From NCBI GenBank assembly GCA_902558705.1, contig CACEEW010000006.1:1-63082 (forward strand): a stretch of 63,082 nucleotides of DNA. The letters run 5' to 3'. This DNA is from an uncultured Pelagibacteraceae bacterium (GTDB lineage Bacteria; Pseudomonadota; Alphaproteobacteria; Pelagibacterales; Pelagibacteraceae). Each line of letters begins with the position of its first letter. Position 1 is the first letter of the stretch. The position numbers and the translations under genes are program-made. The notes under the pieces are model-generated. The model ran no database searches and was not told where the DNA came from. It saw only the letters and a list, made by a program, of their open reading frames with translations. This document shows, in pieces, positions 19,815 to 29,098 of this stretch.

Positions 19815-22800
19815 TTATAATCTAGATGGCATTGGTTTGTTAGGGTCGATTTTATATTTTTTTAAAGCCTCTGAAGCATATTTAGATGGTAAAAGTTGTT
19901 CTTTTGCCAATATACTTAATCCATAAGCAACTATGTGTTCTTTATCTACTTCAAAAAATTTTCTTAAATTTTTTCTAGTATCACTTCTTCCAAACCCGTC
20001 TGTTCCTAAAGAATAAAAGCTTTTATCTATATATGGTCTTATCTGATCAGAATTCATTTTCATATAATCTGAAGCTGCTAATATTGGTCCCTCTGTTTTT
20101 TCTAAACATTTTTCAACGTACGATTTTTTTTGATCTTTATCAGGATTTAAAAGATTATATCTTTCTACCTCTAGTCCATCTTTTCTTAATTCATTAAAAC
20201 TTGTAACACTCCAAACTTCACTATCTATATTATATTCTTTTTGTAACATTTCAGCACCTGCAATCATTTCTCTTAAAATTGTACCAGAGCCTAAAAACTG
20301 AATTTTACTTCTTTTATGTTTATTAAACTCTTTGATTTTGTACATACCTTTGAGAATTCCCTCCTCACAATTTTTATCTTTTGGCATTTCTGGGTGGGAA
20401 TAATTTTCATTCATTGTAGTAATATAATAAAAAATATTTTCATTTTTTTCATGCATCCTTTTTAAACCTTCCCTAAAAATTACTGCTAATTCGTAATGGA
20501 ATGTTGGATCATAAGAAATACAGTTTGGTATTGTTGATGCCATCAAATGACTGTGACCATCTTGATGTTGCAGTCCCTCTCCAGCTAATGTTGTTCTTCC
20601 AGCTGTAGCACCAATTAAAAAACCTCTCGATTGGCTGTCAGCTCCTGCCCAAGCAAAATCTCCAATTCTTTGGAAACCAAACATAGAATAAAATAAATAT
20701 ATGGGTATCATTTCTATATCATGATTTGTGTAGGAAGTTCCTGCAGCTATCCAAGAAGACATGGCTCCTGCTTCAGTAATTCCCTCTTCTAATACTTGAC
20801 CACTTTTTTCTTCTTTGTAAGAACTTAGTTGAGCAGCATCTTCTGGTTCATACTTTTGGCCTTCATGAGCATATATTCCAACCTTTTGAAAAAAACCCTC
20901 CATACCAAATGTTCGAGCTTCATCGGGAATAATTGGAACCAGTCTTGGTGCAACATTTTTATCCCTAAGTAAACTTGTAAGCATTCTTACTAATGCCATT
21001 GTAGTAGACATCTCCTTTTTACCGGTAGATTCTTTCATATTATCAAAAATATTTTTAGGTGGTGCTTTTATAGATTTAGCATAAGTTGTCCTCTCAGGAA
21101 TAAATCCACCAAGTTGAAGTCTTCTTTCTTTTAGATATTTAATCTCAGCTGAACTATTATCAGGTTTATAATATTCAATATTTTTTACTTGATCATCTGT
21201 CAATGGAACATCAAACCTATCTCTATAGTACATTAAATCATCAATATCTAATTTTTTTGTTTGATGCGTAGTGTTAACGCTTTCTCCACTTTTACCCATC
21301 CCATAACCTTTTATTGTTTTGGCGATTACAACTGTTGGGCTTCCAATGTTTTTTGAAGCTTTATCATATGCAGCAAAAACTTTATGGGGATCATGACCAC
21401 CTCTATTTAGTCTCCAAATATCTTTGTCAGATAAACTTGAAACTAATTTTTCTGTCTCTGGATATTTTCCAAAAAATTTTTCTCTAACAAAAGCACCATC
21501 TCTTGCTTTTATCGCTTGGTATTCTCCATCGACTGTTTCATTCATTATCTTAACAAGATGGCCTGACTTATCATTTGCTAATAATGAGTCCCAATAAGAC
21601 CCCCAAATAACTTTAATCACATTCCAACCAGCACCTCTAAAAATTCCTTCTAATTCTTGAATTATTTTTCCATTACCTCTAACTGGACCATCCAATCTTT
21701 GTAAATTACAATTGACTACAAAAATTAAATTATCTAATTTTTCTCTTGATGCTAAACCAATAGCGCCTAAAGACTCCGGTTCATCCATCTCACCATCTCC
21801 TAAAAAAGCCCAAACTTTTCTTCCTTCATCTTTAATAAGGCCCCTGTTGATCAGATACTTCATATATCTAGCTTGGTAGATTGCTAACATTGGACCTAAA
21901 CCCATTGAAACAGTGGGAAATTGCCAAAATTTTGGCATTAACCAAGGATGAGGATAAGAAGATAAACCTCCAGGATTCACTTCTTGCCTAAAACTATCCA
22001 ATTGTTTTTCACTAAGTCTTCCCTCTAAAAAAGCTCTTGCATACATACCTGGAGCACTATGACCTTGAAAATAAACTAAGTCTCCTCCAAATTTATTATT
22101 CTTCGCTCTCCAAAAATGATTCATACCCACATCATAAAGAGTTGCTGCTGAAGCAAATGTACCTATGTGACCACCAAGTTCAGGAAACTTTTTATTAGCT
22201 CTTACTACCATAGCTGCAGCATTCCATCTAATCAAAGATCTAATTCTTCTTTCTATATTTTGATCTCCATTAGATTTTTGTTCCTCACTGACTGGTATAG
22301 TATTTATATAAGGAGTATTTTGCGTATAAGGAATATTTGCGCCTTCTCTATAGGCTTTATTTATTAACTCCTTTATTAGATAATGAGCCCTTTGATTCCC
22401 ATCTTTTTGAATTACTGCAGACAAAGATTCCAACCACTCATTTGTTTCAGTTGGATCAATATCACCTTTGTTAACAACTTGAATATTATCAGTTTTATTT
22501 TCTTCTTTTATTAAAATTTTATTTGTGGTTTTTTGACTTTGAGCTACAGGCTTTTCAATTATTTCTTCTTGAGATTTTTTTAATGAATTTTCAGCTTCTT
22601 TTATTAAATTTTCAGTATTTTTGGGTACGTCTTCTGCTGTTTTTGAAGAAATTTTTGTCCCTGTTGTCGTAAGTAATAAATCACCTTTTGAAACTTTATC
22701 TCCAATTTTTACATTAACTGTTTCTATTTTACCTTCAATAGTTGATGGAATTTCTACACTTGATTTATCACTTTCAATAGTAACTATTGGATCATTTTTT

Positions 22801-22889
22801 TTTATTTCTTGACCTTCTTGAACTAGAATTTCTATTACTTCAACACCTTCAAATTCTCCAATATCAGGAACTAATAATTTTTCAGTCAT
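19815..22889 (-). CDS. aceE: Pyruvate dehydrogenase E1 (homodimeric type) with N-terminal lipoyl domain
   Basis: A 1024-residue fusion. Residues 1-78 are a biotinyl/lipoyl domain with the modification motif IESDKSSVEIPS (Lys42). Residues about 80-140 are a Lys/Glu/Thr-rich flexible linker. From about 142 (DIDPTETNEWLESLSAVI) to the end it aligns in my reading with AceE of the E. coli type, including the thiamine-diphosphate motif GDGEMDEPES and DEARTFGMEGFF. E. coli AceE has 887 residues and no lipoyl domain. E1 decarboxylates pyruvate and acetylates the lipoyl arm, so here the arm is carried by E1 itself. The next gene (E2) lacks a lipoyl domain. No E3 gene is adjacent. Confidence 0.95.
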   Translation of the reverse strand: MTEKLLVPDIGEFEGVEVIEILVQEGQEIKKNDPIVTIESDKSSVEIPSTIEGKIETVNVKIGDKVSKGDLLLTTTGTKISSKTAEDVPKNTENLIKEAENSLKKSQEEIIEKPVAQSQKTTNKILIKEENKTDNIQVVNKGDIDPTETNEWLESLSAVIQKDGNQRAHYLIKELINKAYREGANIPYTQNTPYINTIPVSEEQKSNGDQNIERRIRSLIRWNAAAMVVRANKKFPELGGHIGTFASAATLYDVGMNHFWRAKNNKFGGDLVYFQGHSAPGMYARAFLEGRLSEKQLDSFRQEVNPGGLSSYPHPWLMPKFWQFPTVSMGLGPMLAIYQARYMKYLINRGLIKDEGRKVWAFLGDGEMDEPESLGAIGLASREKLDNLIFVVNCNLQRLDGPVRGNGKIIQELEGIFRGAGWNVIKVIWGSYWDSLLANDKSGHLVKIMNETVDGEYQAIKARDGAFVREKFFGKYPETEKLVSSLSDKDIWRLNRGGHDPHKVFAAYDKASKNIGSPTVVIAKTIKGYGMGKSGESVNTTHQTKKLDIDDLMYYRDRFDVPLTDDQVKNIEYYKPDNSSAEIKYLKERRLQLGGFIPERTTYAKSIKAPPKNIFDNMKESTGKKEMSTTMALVRMLTSLLRDKNVAPRLVPIIPDEARTFGMEGFFQKVGIYAHEGQKYEPEDAAQLSSYKEEKSGQVLEEGITEAGAMSSWIAAGTSYTNHDIEMIPIYLFYSMFGFQRIGDFAWAGADSQSRGFLIGATAGRTTLAGEGLQHQDGHSHLMASTIPNCISYDPTFHYELAVIFREGLKRMHEKNENIFYYITTMNENYSHPEMPKDKNCEEGILKGMYKIKEFNKHKRSKIQFLGSGTILREMIAGAEMLQKEYNIDSEVWSVTSFNELRKDGLEVERYNLLNPDKDQKKSYVEKCLEKTEGPILAASDYMKMNSDQIRPYIDKSFYSLGTDGFGRSDTRKNLRKFFEVDKEHIVAYGLSILAKEQLLPSKYASEALKKYKIDPNKPMPSRL

Positions 22890-22984
22890 TAATTATGTTT
22901 TATACACCATAAATGCTTAGTAAATTGCAAATTTTAACACATTCTGTTCAATTTTTTGACATTCTTTAAGTTCAAATTAATAAA

Positions 22985-23101
22985 ATGATTAAAAAATTAT
23001 TAAATGTACTTATTCAACCAAAAGTTAGCACCTATATAGATGCTAAAACATGGATTCAAAAAATTTTATTAGAGAAGAAATATGGAAAAATTAGTTCCTA
23101 A
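22985..23101 (+). CDS. Possible 38-residue small protein
   Basis: A short frame, MIKKLLNVLIQPKVSTYIDA and 18 more residues ending KYGKISS, lies between the divergent starts/ends of aceE and the thiolase and overlaps the thiolase stop by 3 bp. It is basic with no membrane helix. There is no clear Shine-Dalgarno sequence. A TTGACA at 22956-22961 with a poor -10 would start transcription at or after the ATG, which argues against translation from it. I do not recognise it. It may be chance. Confidence 0.22.
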   Translation: MIKKLLNVLIQPKVSTYIDAKTWIQKILLEKKYGKISS

Positions 23102-24273
23102 TTTCTTTCAACGCATATTGCAATACCCATACCTCCTCCAATACAAAGTGAGGCACATCCTTTTTTTTTATTAAGTTTTTTCATTTGATATATTAGAGAA
23201 ATTAATATTCTTGCTCCTGATGCTCCAATTGGATGACCTAAAGCTATGGCTCCACCATTAATATTCACTTTGCTTATATCAATATTCAGTTCTCTAATAA
23301 CTGCAATAGTTTGTGCTGCAAAAGCTTCATTTATCTCAAATAAATCTATATCCTCTAATTTCCAGTTAGCTTTTTTAACAGCTTCTTTAATTGCTCCAAT
23401 AGGTCCTAATCCCATAAGTGAAGGATCTACTCCAACTGACGCCCAAGATACTATTCTAACTAACGCCTCAAGTGATTTTTTTTCAGACTCTTCTAAACTT
23501 AATAACATTAAAGCGGCTGCTCCATCATTGATGCCTGACGAATTTCCTGCAGTGACTGTTCCATTTTCTTGAAAAACTGTTTTTAATTTTTGTAAATCCT
23601 TTAAGGTTAAATTATTTCTTGGATGTTCATCAAATTTTAAAGTATTTCCGTTAAGATTTACCTCAATTATTTCTTGTTCAAAGTTATTATTTTTCATTGC
23701 TGCTAAAGTTTTTTTTTGAGAATTTAATGCAAATTCGTCCTGTTCTTCTCTCGATATATTGAATTTCTTTGCAATATTTTCAGCTGTTACACCCATATGA
23801 TAATTTTTAAATGCATCAAGCAATCCGTCATTCATCATTACATCTAAAAATTTGTTTTCTGAATTTTTTTTTTCATTTTCTTTAAGAGCTATTTGGGGGG
23901 CGATTGACATGTTTTCTTGTCCGCCAGAAATAACTATTTTTGAGTCTCCCAATTTAATTGATTGAAATCCTGAAATTATAGCTCTTAATCCTGAACCACA
24001 AACTTGATTTACAATATAAGCAGGTTTTGAAACAGGTATTCCTGCATTGATTGCAGCTTGTCTAGCAGGATTCTGACCCATTCCTGCAGTTAAAACCTGA
24101 CCCATAATTATTTCATCTACTTCATCAGGATTTACATTGCTTCTCTTTAAAACCTCATTAATTACTATCGATCCAAGATGATGTGCTCTTATGTCTTTAA
24201 GGGACCCATTATAAGTACCTATAGGAGTTCTTACTGCCTCTACTATAACTACATCTTTTGAATTATCACTCAT
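23098..24273 (-). CDS. Acetyl-CoA acetyltransferase (thiolase)
   Basis: A 391-residue thiolase, the usual length for the biosynthetic/degradative acetoacetyl-CoA thiolase family. The acyl-accepting Cys is in QVCGSGLRAI, the His in NGGAIALGHPIGASGAR and the second catalytic Cys in SLCIGGGMG. I chose the ATG at 24273 (MSDNSKDVVIVEAVRTPIG). A GTG 33 bp upstream extends the frame, but the extra residues do not resemble thiolases. The reaction is reversible condensation of two acetyl-CoA. Whether it serves beta-oxidation, amino-acid breakdown or ketone metabolism cannot be told from the context. Confidence 0.93.
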   Translation of the reverse strand: MSDNSKDVVIVEAVRTPIGTYNGSLKDIRAHHLGSIVINEVLKRSNVNPDEVDEIIMGQVLTAGMGQNPARQAAINAGIPVSKPAYIVNQVCGSGLRAIISGFQSIKLGDSKIVISGGQENMSIAPQIALKENEKKNSENKFLDVMMNDGLLDAFKNYHMGVTAENIAKKFNISREEQDEFALNSQKKTLAAMKNNNFEQEIIEVNLNGNTLKFDEHPRNNLTLKDLQKLKTVFQENGTVTAGNSSGINDGAAALMLLSLEESEKKSLEALVRIVSWASVGVDPSLMGLGPIGAIKEAVKKANWKLEDIDLFEINEAFAAQTIAVIRELNIDISKVNINGGAIALGHPIGASGARILISLIYQMKKLNKKKGCASLCIGGGMGIAICVERN

Positions 24274-24321
24274 GAAATTTAGTTTTCTCTTGTAGTTAAA
24301 ATACACTAAAAATTGTTATAT

Positions 24322-24327
24322 TATAAT
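24322..24327 (+). promoter_or_regulatory. -10 box for tRNA-Arg
   Basis: A perfect TATAAT lies 17 bp upstream of the first base of the tRNA. No good -35 sequence is seen at the expected distance. Weak evidence, mainly from position. Confidence 0.35.
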
Positions 24328-24344
24328 TAAATAAAATTAAAAAT

Positions 24345-24421
24345 GCGCCTGTAGCTCAACTGGATAGAGCGCTTGGCTACGGACCAGGAGGTTCTGGGTT
24401 CGACTCCTAGCAGGCGCACCA
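24345..24421 (+). tRNA. tRNA-Arg (anticodon ACG)
   Basis: A 77-nt cloverleaf with an encoded CCA tail. The acceptor stem GCGCCTG pairs perfectly with CAGGCGC. The D arm is GCTC/GAGC, the anticodon arm CTTGG/CCAGG holds the loop CTACGGA (anticodon ACG), and the T arm is CTGGG/CCTAG (one mismatched pair) around TTCGACT. A34 is normally converted to inosine by TadA so that CGU, CGC and CGA are read. It is the first element of a plus-strand run and its local GC content stands out sharply from the flanks. Confidence 0.97.
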
Positions 24422-24434
24422 AGAAAAGGTAAAT

Positions 24435-24533
24435 ATGTTTGATTGGTTTATAAAATCTTCACTACAAAAATCTGTAATCTATTTTTTTATATTAATTTTT
24501 ATAATTTTATTAATTTTAACTTTTGTATTATAA
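24435..24533 (+). CDS. 32-residue single-pass membrane peptide
   Basis: A short frame of 32 codons begins 13 bp after the tRNA-Arg and ends 6 bp before the thioesterase. It starts MFDWFIKSSLQKS and the remaining 19 residues are a continuous hydrophobic helix ending LTFVL. The ATG is preceded at suitable distance by AAAAGG, a fair ribosome-binding site, which supports translation. I do not recognise a family. It would be a tiny inner-membrane protein with an N-terminal amphipathic segment. AT-rich DNA readily makes hydrophobic frames, so conservation is needed to settle it. Confidence 0.45.
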   Translation: MFDWFIKSSLQKSVIYFFILIFIILLILTFVL

Positions 24534-24539
24534 TAAGTA

Positions 24540-24941
24540 ATGTCTAAAGATTTTGAACAAATTAGCTTAAATCCTGGATTTATGAAACATAATGGAGGTG
24601 TTTTGTTCAGAAATATTTCAGAAAATGAATATGAATTTAAAACTAAAATTACAAAAAATCATTTAAATATGGCTGGTATAACCCACGGCGGGTATCTATC
24701 TGCTTTAATTGATGCTGGTGCTGGTACAGCTGCTCATAGATCTGCTGAGAATACACCATGTGTAACAATTTCGTTGGATTTAAAATTTATAGGGGCATCA
24801 AGAGTTGATGATGAAATAATTGGAAATGTTAAAATACTTAAGAAAACAAAAACTTTGGTTTTTTTGTTCTGCGAATTAAAATGTAATGACAAAATTATTA
24901 CCTCAGCTTCTGGAGTTTGGAAAATTTTAGCTAAAAGATAA
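24540..24941 (+). CDS. Hotdog-fold acyl-CoA thioesterase (PaaI-like)
   Basis: A 133-residue single hotdog domain. The family motif THGGYLSALIDAGAGTAA places the conserved HGG at residues 49-51, with the active-site acid (Asp58) in the following helix. It resembles PaaI/ACOT13-type thioesterases, which hydrolyse medium-chain or aromatic acyl-CoA esters. Substrate is unknown. It begins 6 bp after the small membrane peptide and is followed by 104 bp before the helicase gene. Confidence 0.85.
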   Translation: MSKDFEQISLNPGFMKHNGGVLFRNISENEYEFKTKITKNHLNMAGITHGGYLSALIDAGAGTAAHRSAENTPCVTISLDLKFIGASRVDDEIIGNVKILKKTKTLVFLFCELKCNDKIITSASGVWKILAKR

Positions 24942-25045
24942 ATGAGAACTTTTTATTCTCTGATTCGGTCATGTTTTAGTCTATTTTTGTTCTATACGTC
25001 TAACAAGATCTGGTAGGTAAAAAAAAAAGTATACCAAAAGTAGAA

Positions 25046-27523
25046 ATGACTAAATATAAAATTACTGCTGTTCTAGGTCCAACAAATACAGGAAAAACTC
25101 ATTTAGCAATAGATACTATGTTGTCTTTTGATAGTGGAATGATCGGTTTTCCCTTACGATTATTAGCTCGAGAGGTTTATGACAAAGTCATAAAAAAAAT
25201 TGGTTTGGATAAGGTTGCTTTAATCACTGGAGAAGAAAAAATTATACCCACAAATGCAAAATATTATTTATGTACTGTTGAGTCTATGCCTATAGATAAG
25301 CACTTAGAGTTTGTGGGCGTAGATGAAATACAAATGTGTGCAGATCATGAGCGTGGACATATTTTTACGGATAGACTTCTTAATATAAGAGGAAATAAAT
25401 TAACTATGCTAATGGGTTCAAATACTATTAAAAATATTATTTCAAAGTTAGATGATGATATAGAATTTATTAACAGAAACCGATTATCTAAACTTTCATA
25501 TGCTGGACATAAAAAAATTTCAAGAATACAAAGAAAAACTGCAATTATAGCTTTTTCAGCAGAAGAAGTTTATGCAATTGCAGAATTGATCCGGAGACAA
25601 AAAGGAGGAGCTGCAATAGTGATGGGCTCTCTTAGTCCAAAGACAAGGAATGCTCAAGTTGAATTGTATCAGTCAGGTGATGTAGATTTTCTTGTTGCTA
25701 CTGACGCTATAGGCATGGGAATTAATATGGATCTTAATCAAGTTTATTTTTCAAATTTAAAAAAATTTGATGGTAAAAAACTACGAAAACTTAATCTATC
25801 TGAGATTGGACAGATTGCAGGAAGAGCTGGGAGATATCTTAATGATGGTAATTTTGGTATTACAGGTCAATGTAAAGAGATTAGTGCTGAAGAGGTTAAT
25901 TTATTAGAAAATCATAAATTTGAAGAAATTCAATCATTATTTTGGAGAAACTCTGATTTAAATTTTAATAATCCTTCATCTTTAATAAATTCTTTAGATG
26001 AAAAACCAAAAAAAAAATGGTTAAGAAAAATACATGAATGCGAAGATGAGAAAGCTCTCAAATTTTTTTTGAGAGATGTAAATTTAAAAGATATTGAATT
26101 TAATAGAGAAAAGCTAATTCTTTTGTGGGAATGTTGTCAAATTCCAGATTTTGTAAAAAAAACTTATGGAAATCACTACGATGTAATTGCAAGTGTTTTT
26201 AAATATTTAAACAGTAAAAAAGCTAAAATAAGTGATAATTACATGCGCTTACAACTAATGAAATTGGATAAATTAGATGGAAATGTAGATTCTTTATCAA
26301 ATAGAATTGCAAATGTTAGAACTTGGTCATATGTTTCAAATAAAAAAAATTGGATAGAAAATCAAGATTATTGGATAGAAAAAACAAAATCATTAGAGGA
26401 CAAACTTTCAGATAGACTACATGAGGAGCTTACAAAAACCTTTATTGATAAAAGAGCTAGTATTCTTGCAAGAGGTTTAAAACAGGATATGAAATTTGAT
26501 ACAAAAATTTTAGATAATAATGAGGTTATGATTGATGATCAATTCATTGGTAAAATTAATGGTCTTAAATTAGAGCTAGATTTAAAAAAAGGAGCCCTAG
26601 AAACTGATATTAAATCTCTTAAAAAGGCAGCAAGGCAAACAGTTAATCCAGAACTTGAAAAAAGAATTCAAATTATAATTGAAACAAGTTTAATTAATCT
26701 TGAAAATGATTTTAAAATTTATTGGAATGACTCACCTATCGCAAGATTATTATCAGGAAGAGACTATTTAAATCCAAATATTGAATTAATAGTCGATGAT
26801 ATTTTAGAAAAAAATCAAAGTCAAAAATTACTTGAATTTCTAGAAAATTGGCTAAAAAACAAAATCAATACAATTTTAAAAAGTCTTATTGATTTAAAAA
26901 ATCTAAAAGAAAAAAATTCCTCTATGAAAGCTCTAGCTTATCAACTTTATGAGAATAATGGGGTTCTTAAAAGAGAACAAGTATCTGATTATTTAAAAAA
27001 GTTAGGACAAAACGAAAGAAAGATTTTAAGAGATCTTGGAGTTAAATTTGGAAGATATCATGTCTTTTTACATAGGTTAATAAAACCTGATGCTGTTTCG
27101 TTACGAACCTTACTTTGGAAAAATTATAACCAAACAAATTTCACTCTAAAACCACCTACATTTGGGTTAAATTTTTTAGATAATAATAAAATTAAAGATA
27201 GAAATTTTATGTTACTTTGTGGATTTGAAAAGTTTGAAAATTTTTTTGTAAGAATTGATATTTTAGAAAGACTATTTGTTCAAATCATTAATTCTAGTTC
27301 CGAAAAAGAGAAACAAGTAAAAATGATGCCAGAAATGCTAAATTTATTAGGATGTAATAAAGAAAATTTTAAAAAACTTCTTAAAAGTATGAATTATATT
27401 GTATTAGAAAAAAATGACGAAACTTATTTTAAATATAAACCTAAAAAAATATTTAAAAAAACAGATAAAAAGATAGAAAAGGAAAATCCTTTTGGTGTCT
27501 TAAAAAATTTAAATTTAAACTAA
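25046..27523 (+). CDS. Suv3-like superfamily II RNA/DNA helicase
   Basis: An 825-residue helicase of the group found in Alphaproteobacteria and related to mitochondrial Suv3. Walker A is GPTNTGKTHLA (residues 11-21), the DEAD-box position reads DEIQ (in FVGVDEIQMCADHERG), motif III/IV regions follow, and motif VI is EIGQIAGRAGRY. The C-terminal half (about 450-800) is helical and family-specific, ending in a Lys-rich tail. In mitochondria Suv3 works with PNPase in RNA decay. A similar role here is an inference. It is followed after 3 bp by the TerB-like gene and then fdxA and carD, a common alphaproteobacterial neighbourhood. Confidence 0.88.
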   Translation: MTKYKITAVLGPTNTGKTHLAIDTMLSFDSGMIGFPLRLLAREVYDKVIKKIGLDKVALITGEEKIIPTNAKYYLCTVESMPIDKHLEFVGVDEIQMCADHERGHIFTDRLLNIRGNKLTMLMGSNTIKNIISKLDDDIEFINRNRLSKLSYAGHKKISRIQRKTAIIAFSAEEVYAIAELIRRQKGGAAIVMGSLSPKTRNAQVELYQSGDVDFLVATDAIGMGINMDLNQVYFSNLKKFDGKKLRKLNLSEIGQIAGRAGRYLNDGNFGITGQCKEISAEEVNLLENHKFEEIQSLFWRNSDLNFNNPSSLINSLDEKPKKKWLRKIHECEDEKALKFFLRDVNLKDIEFNREKLILLWECCQIPDFVKKTYGNHYDVIASVFKYLNSKKAKISDNYMRLQLMKLDKLDGNVDSLSNRIANVRTWSYVSNKKNWIENQDYWIEKTKSLEDKLSDRLHEELTKTFIDKRASILARGLKQDMKFDTKILDNNEVMIDDQFIGKINGLKLELDLKKGALETDIKSLKKAARQTVNPELEKRIQIIIETSLINLENDFKIYWNDSPIARLLSGRDYLNPNIELIVDDILEKNQSQKLLEFLENWLKNKINTILKSLIDLKNLKEKNSSMKALAYQLYENNGVLKREQVSDYLKKLGQNERKILRDLGVKFGRYHVFLHRLIKPDAVSLRTLLWKNYNQTNFTLKPPTFGLNFLDNNKIKDRNFMLLCGFEKFENFFVRIDILERLFVQIINSSSEKEKQVKMMPEMLNLLGCNKENFKKLLKSMNYIVLEKNDETYFKYKPKKIFKKTDKKIEKENPFGVLKNLNLN

Positions 27524-27526
27524 ATC

Positions 27527-27940
27527 ATGTTTTTTAAAAAAAAAATAGAGAAACAGAGCAATAACCAATTAATTAAAATAGCGGCTTTAATGATACATGC
27601 TGGTAAAATTGATGAAAATTTTTCAAAACAAGAGGAAATAATAATTAAACAAGCTTTATTAAAAATGGGTGCAAATAAAGAAAATATACAAGAAATGATT
27701 GAGCAAAGTAAAATAATTGAAGAAAATGCAAATCAAATTTTAGATTTTACAAAAGAAGTAAAAGTGATGGATGATAAAAAGAAAATAGAAATTATAGAAA
27801 CTCTATGGAGAATAATATATTCAAATAAGGACGCTGATATTTATGAAACTAATTTGATGCGTAGACTTGCAGGATTAATGTACATCGATAATAAAATAAT
27901 GGGAAGTATCCAAGAGAAGATTAAAAAAGAAATTTCATAA
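27527..27940 (+). CDS. TerB-like helical protein
   Basis: A 137-residue, fully helical acidic/basic protein. The pattern of the first half ([20 protein letters not shown], then KQALLKMG) and of the second ([19 protein letters not shown], then [12 protein letters not shown]) fits the TerB/DjlA N-terminal fold of seven helices with conserved acidic positions that may bind metal. Molecular function is not established for this branch. It lies between the helicase and fdxA, with its TAA overlapping the fdxA ATG (TAATG). Confidence 0.78.
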   Translation: MFFKKKIEKQSNNQLIKIAALMIHAGKIDENFSKQEEIIIKQALLKMGANKENIQEMIEQSKIIEENANQILDFTKEVKVMDDKKKIEIIETLWRIIYSNKDADIYETNLMRRLAGLMYIDNKIMGSIQEKIKKEIS

Positions 27941-28266
27941 TGACTTATATAGTTAATGATAAATGCATAAAATGTAAATTGATGGATTGTGTTGAAGTTT
28001 GTCCAGTTGATTGCTTTTATGAAGGAAAAAATATGCTTGTAATTAAACCGGATGAGTGTATAGATTGTGGCGTTTGTGAGCCTGAGTGCCCTGTTGATGC
28101 CATTAAAGCTGACACGGAAGAGGGAAGTGAACAGTGGTTAGAGATCAATAAAAAATATTCTGAAATCTGGCCTAATATAACTGAAAAAAAAGATCCCCCA
28201 ATGGATCATGAAAAATATAAAGATGAGCAAAATAAGTTTGAAAAATATTTTAAAGAAAACATTTAA
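27940..28266 (+). CDS. fdxA: 7Fe (3Fe-4S/4Fe-4S) ferredoxin FdxA
   Basis: A 108-residue dicluster ferredoxin. The N-terminal cluster ligands are in [18 protein letters not shown] and the 4Fe-4S motif is [16 protein letters not shown]. The C-terminal extension (ENEAW-like [18 protein letters not shown]) is typical of the Azotobacter-type 7Fe ferredoxins. It is a cytoplasmic low-potential electron carrier. Its last 59 bp overlap the start region of the carD gene in another frame if the first ATG of that gene is used. Confidence 0.95.
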   Translation: MTYIVNDKCIKCKLMDCVEVCPVDCFYEGKNMLVIKPDECIDCGVCEPECPVDAIKADTEEGSEQWLEINKKYSEIWPNITEKKDPPMDHEKYKDEQNKFEKYFKENI

Positions 28267-29098
28267 TAAGAAAAAACCTAAAAAGACAAAAAAAAAAGTA
28301 ATTCCAAAAAAAGTTACTAAAACTTCAAAAAAAATTACTAAAAAAGTTATTAATCCTAAAATTAAAAAGTCATTAATTAAAAAATCGCTAATTAAAAAAA
28401 ATACTAAAAAAAAAGAAAAAAATACTGAAATAAAAACTGAAAATTTAAGAATTTCTAAAAATAACGAAACAAAGCCAGAAATAAAAAAAGTAAAAAAACA
28501 AGATTCAGAGAAACGAGAGTATAAAATAAAAGATTATATTGTTTATCCTAAACATGGTGTTGGACAAATAAATGAATTTAAAAAAATAAATATAGGTGGG
28601 ATAGATGTTGAAACTTATATAATCAAATTTGAAAAAGATAAAGCTAACGGTATGGTTCCAGTTAACAAGCAATCACACTTGAGACCATTAGCAACAATTA
28701 ATCAAATTAATAAATGTATTTCAATTTTAAAAAGCAAACCTAAAATTAAAAGATCTATGTGGAGTAGAAGGGCTCAAGAATATGAGGCAAAAATCTCCTC
28801 AGGAAAAATTTATGAGCTTGCTGAAGTAGTAAGAGATTTGAATAAAGGTGATGATCTAATGGTTGATCAATCTTATAGTGAAAGACAGTTATTTGAAAAA
28901 GCCTATGAAAGAATATTGACAGAATTTCAAATAATATTAAATCTTTCCTTAGAAGATACTCAAAAAAAATTAGATAAAGCTTTAAAAAGAAATTTAGCAT
29001 CACAACCACAGCCAAATACTGAGACCTCAAAACAAACTACTTCGGAATTACCTGTAGAAGAAGTTGCAAATGAGAATGAAGTTGCTTTAGAGGAATAA
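28208..29098 (+). CDS. CarD-family transcription regulator with lysine-rich N-terminal tail
   Basis: A 296-residue protein (282-291 residues if later starts are used). Residues from about 104 to 265 form a CarD/CdnL unit: the RNA-polymerase-interacting Tudor-like domain ([20 protein letters not shown]) and the helical DNA-binding domain ([28 protein letters not shown]). CarD stabilises open promoter complexes, especially at rRNA promoters. Ahead of it is an extension of about 100 residues made mostly of Lys with Thr, Ser, Ile and Asn, and a Glu/Thr/Gln-rich tail follows. Usual alphaproteobacterial CarD proteins are about 160-180 residues. The first ATG overlaps fdxA by 59 bp. An ATG at 28223 is an alternative, so the start is uncertain but the long Lys tail is present either way. 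Confidence 0.88.
   Translation: MKNIKMSKISLKNILKKTFNKKKPKKTKKKVIPKKVTKTSKKITKKVINPKIKKSLIKKSLIKKNTKKKEKNTEIKTENLRISKNNETKPEIKKVKKQDSEKREYKIKDYIVYPKHGVGQINEFKKINIGGIDVETYIIKFEKDKANGMVPVNKQSHLRPLATINQINKCISILKSKPKIKRSMWSRRAQEYEAKISSGKIYELAEVVRDLNKGDDLMVDQSYSERQLFEKAYERILTEFQIILNLSLEDTQKKLDKALKRNLASQPQPNTETSKQTTSELPVEEVANENEVALEE

Noticed and set aside
24274-24306. Upstream GTG extension of the thiolase
   Set aside because: The 11 extra residues do not match thiolases, and the ATG at 24273 gives the normal length.
24942-25016. 24-codon frame after the thioesterase (MRTFYSLIRSCFSLFLFY)
   Set aside because: No ribosome-binding site, starts exactly at the preceding stop and resembles nothing known. 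The region is slightly GC-richer than its flanks and might be an RNA end, but there is no stem to support it.
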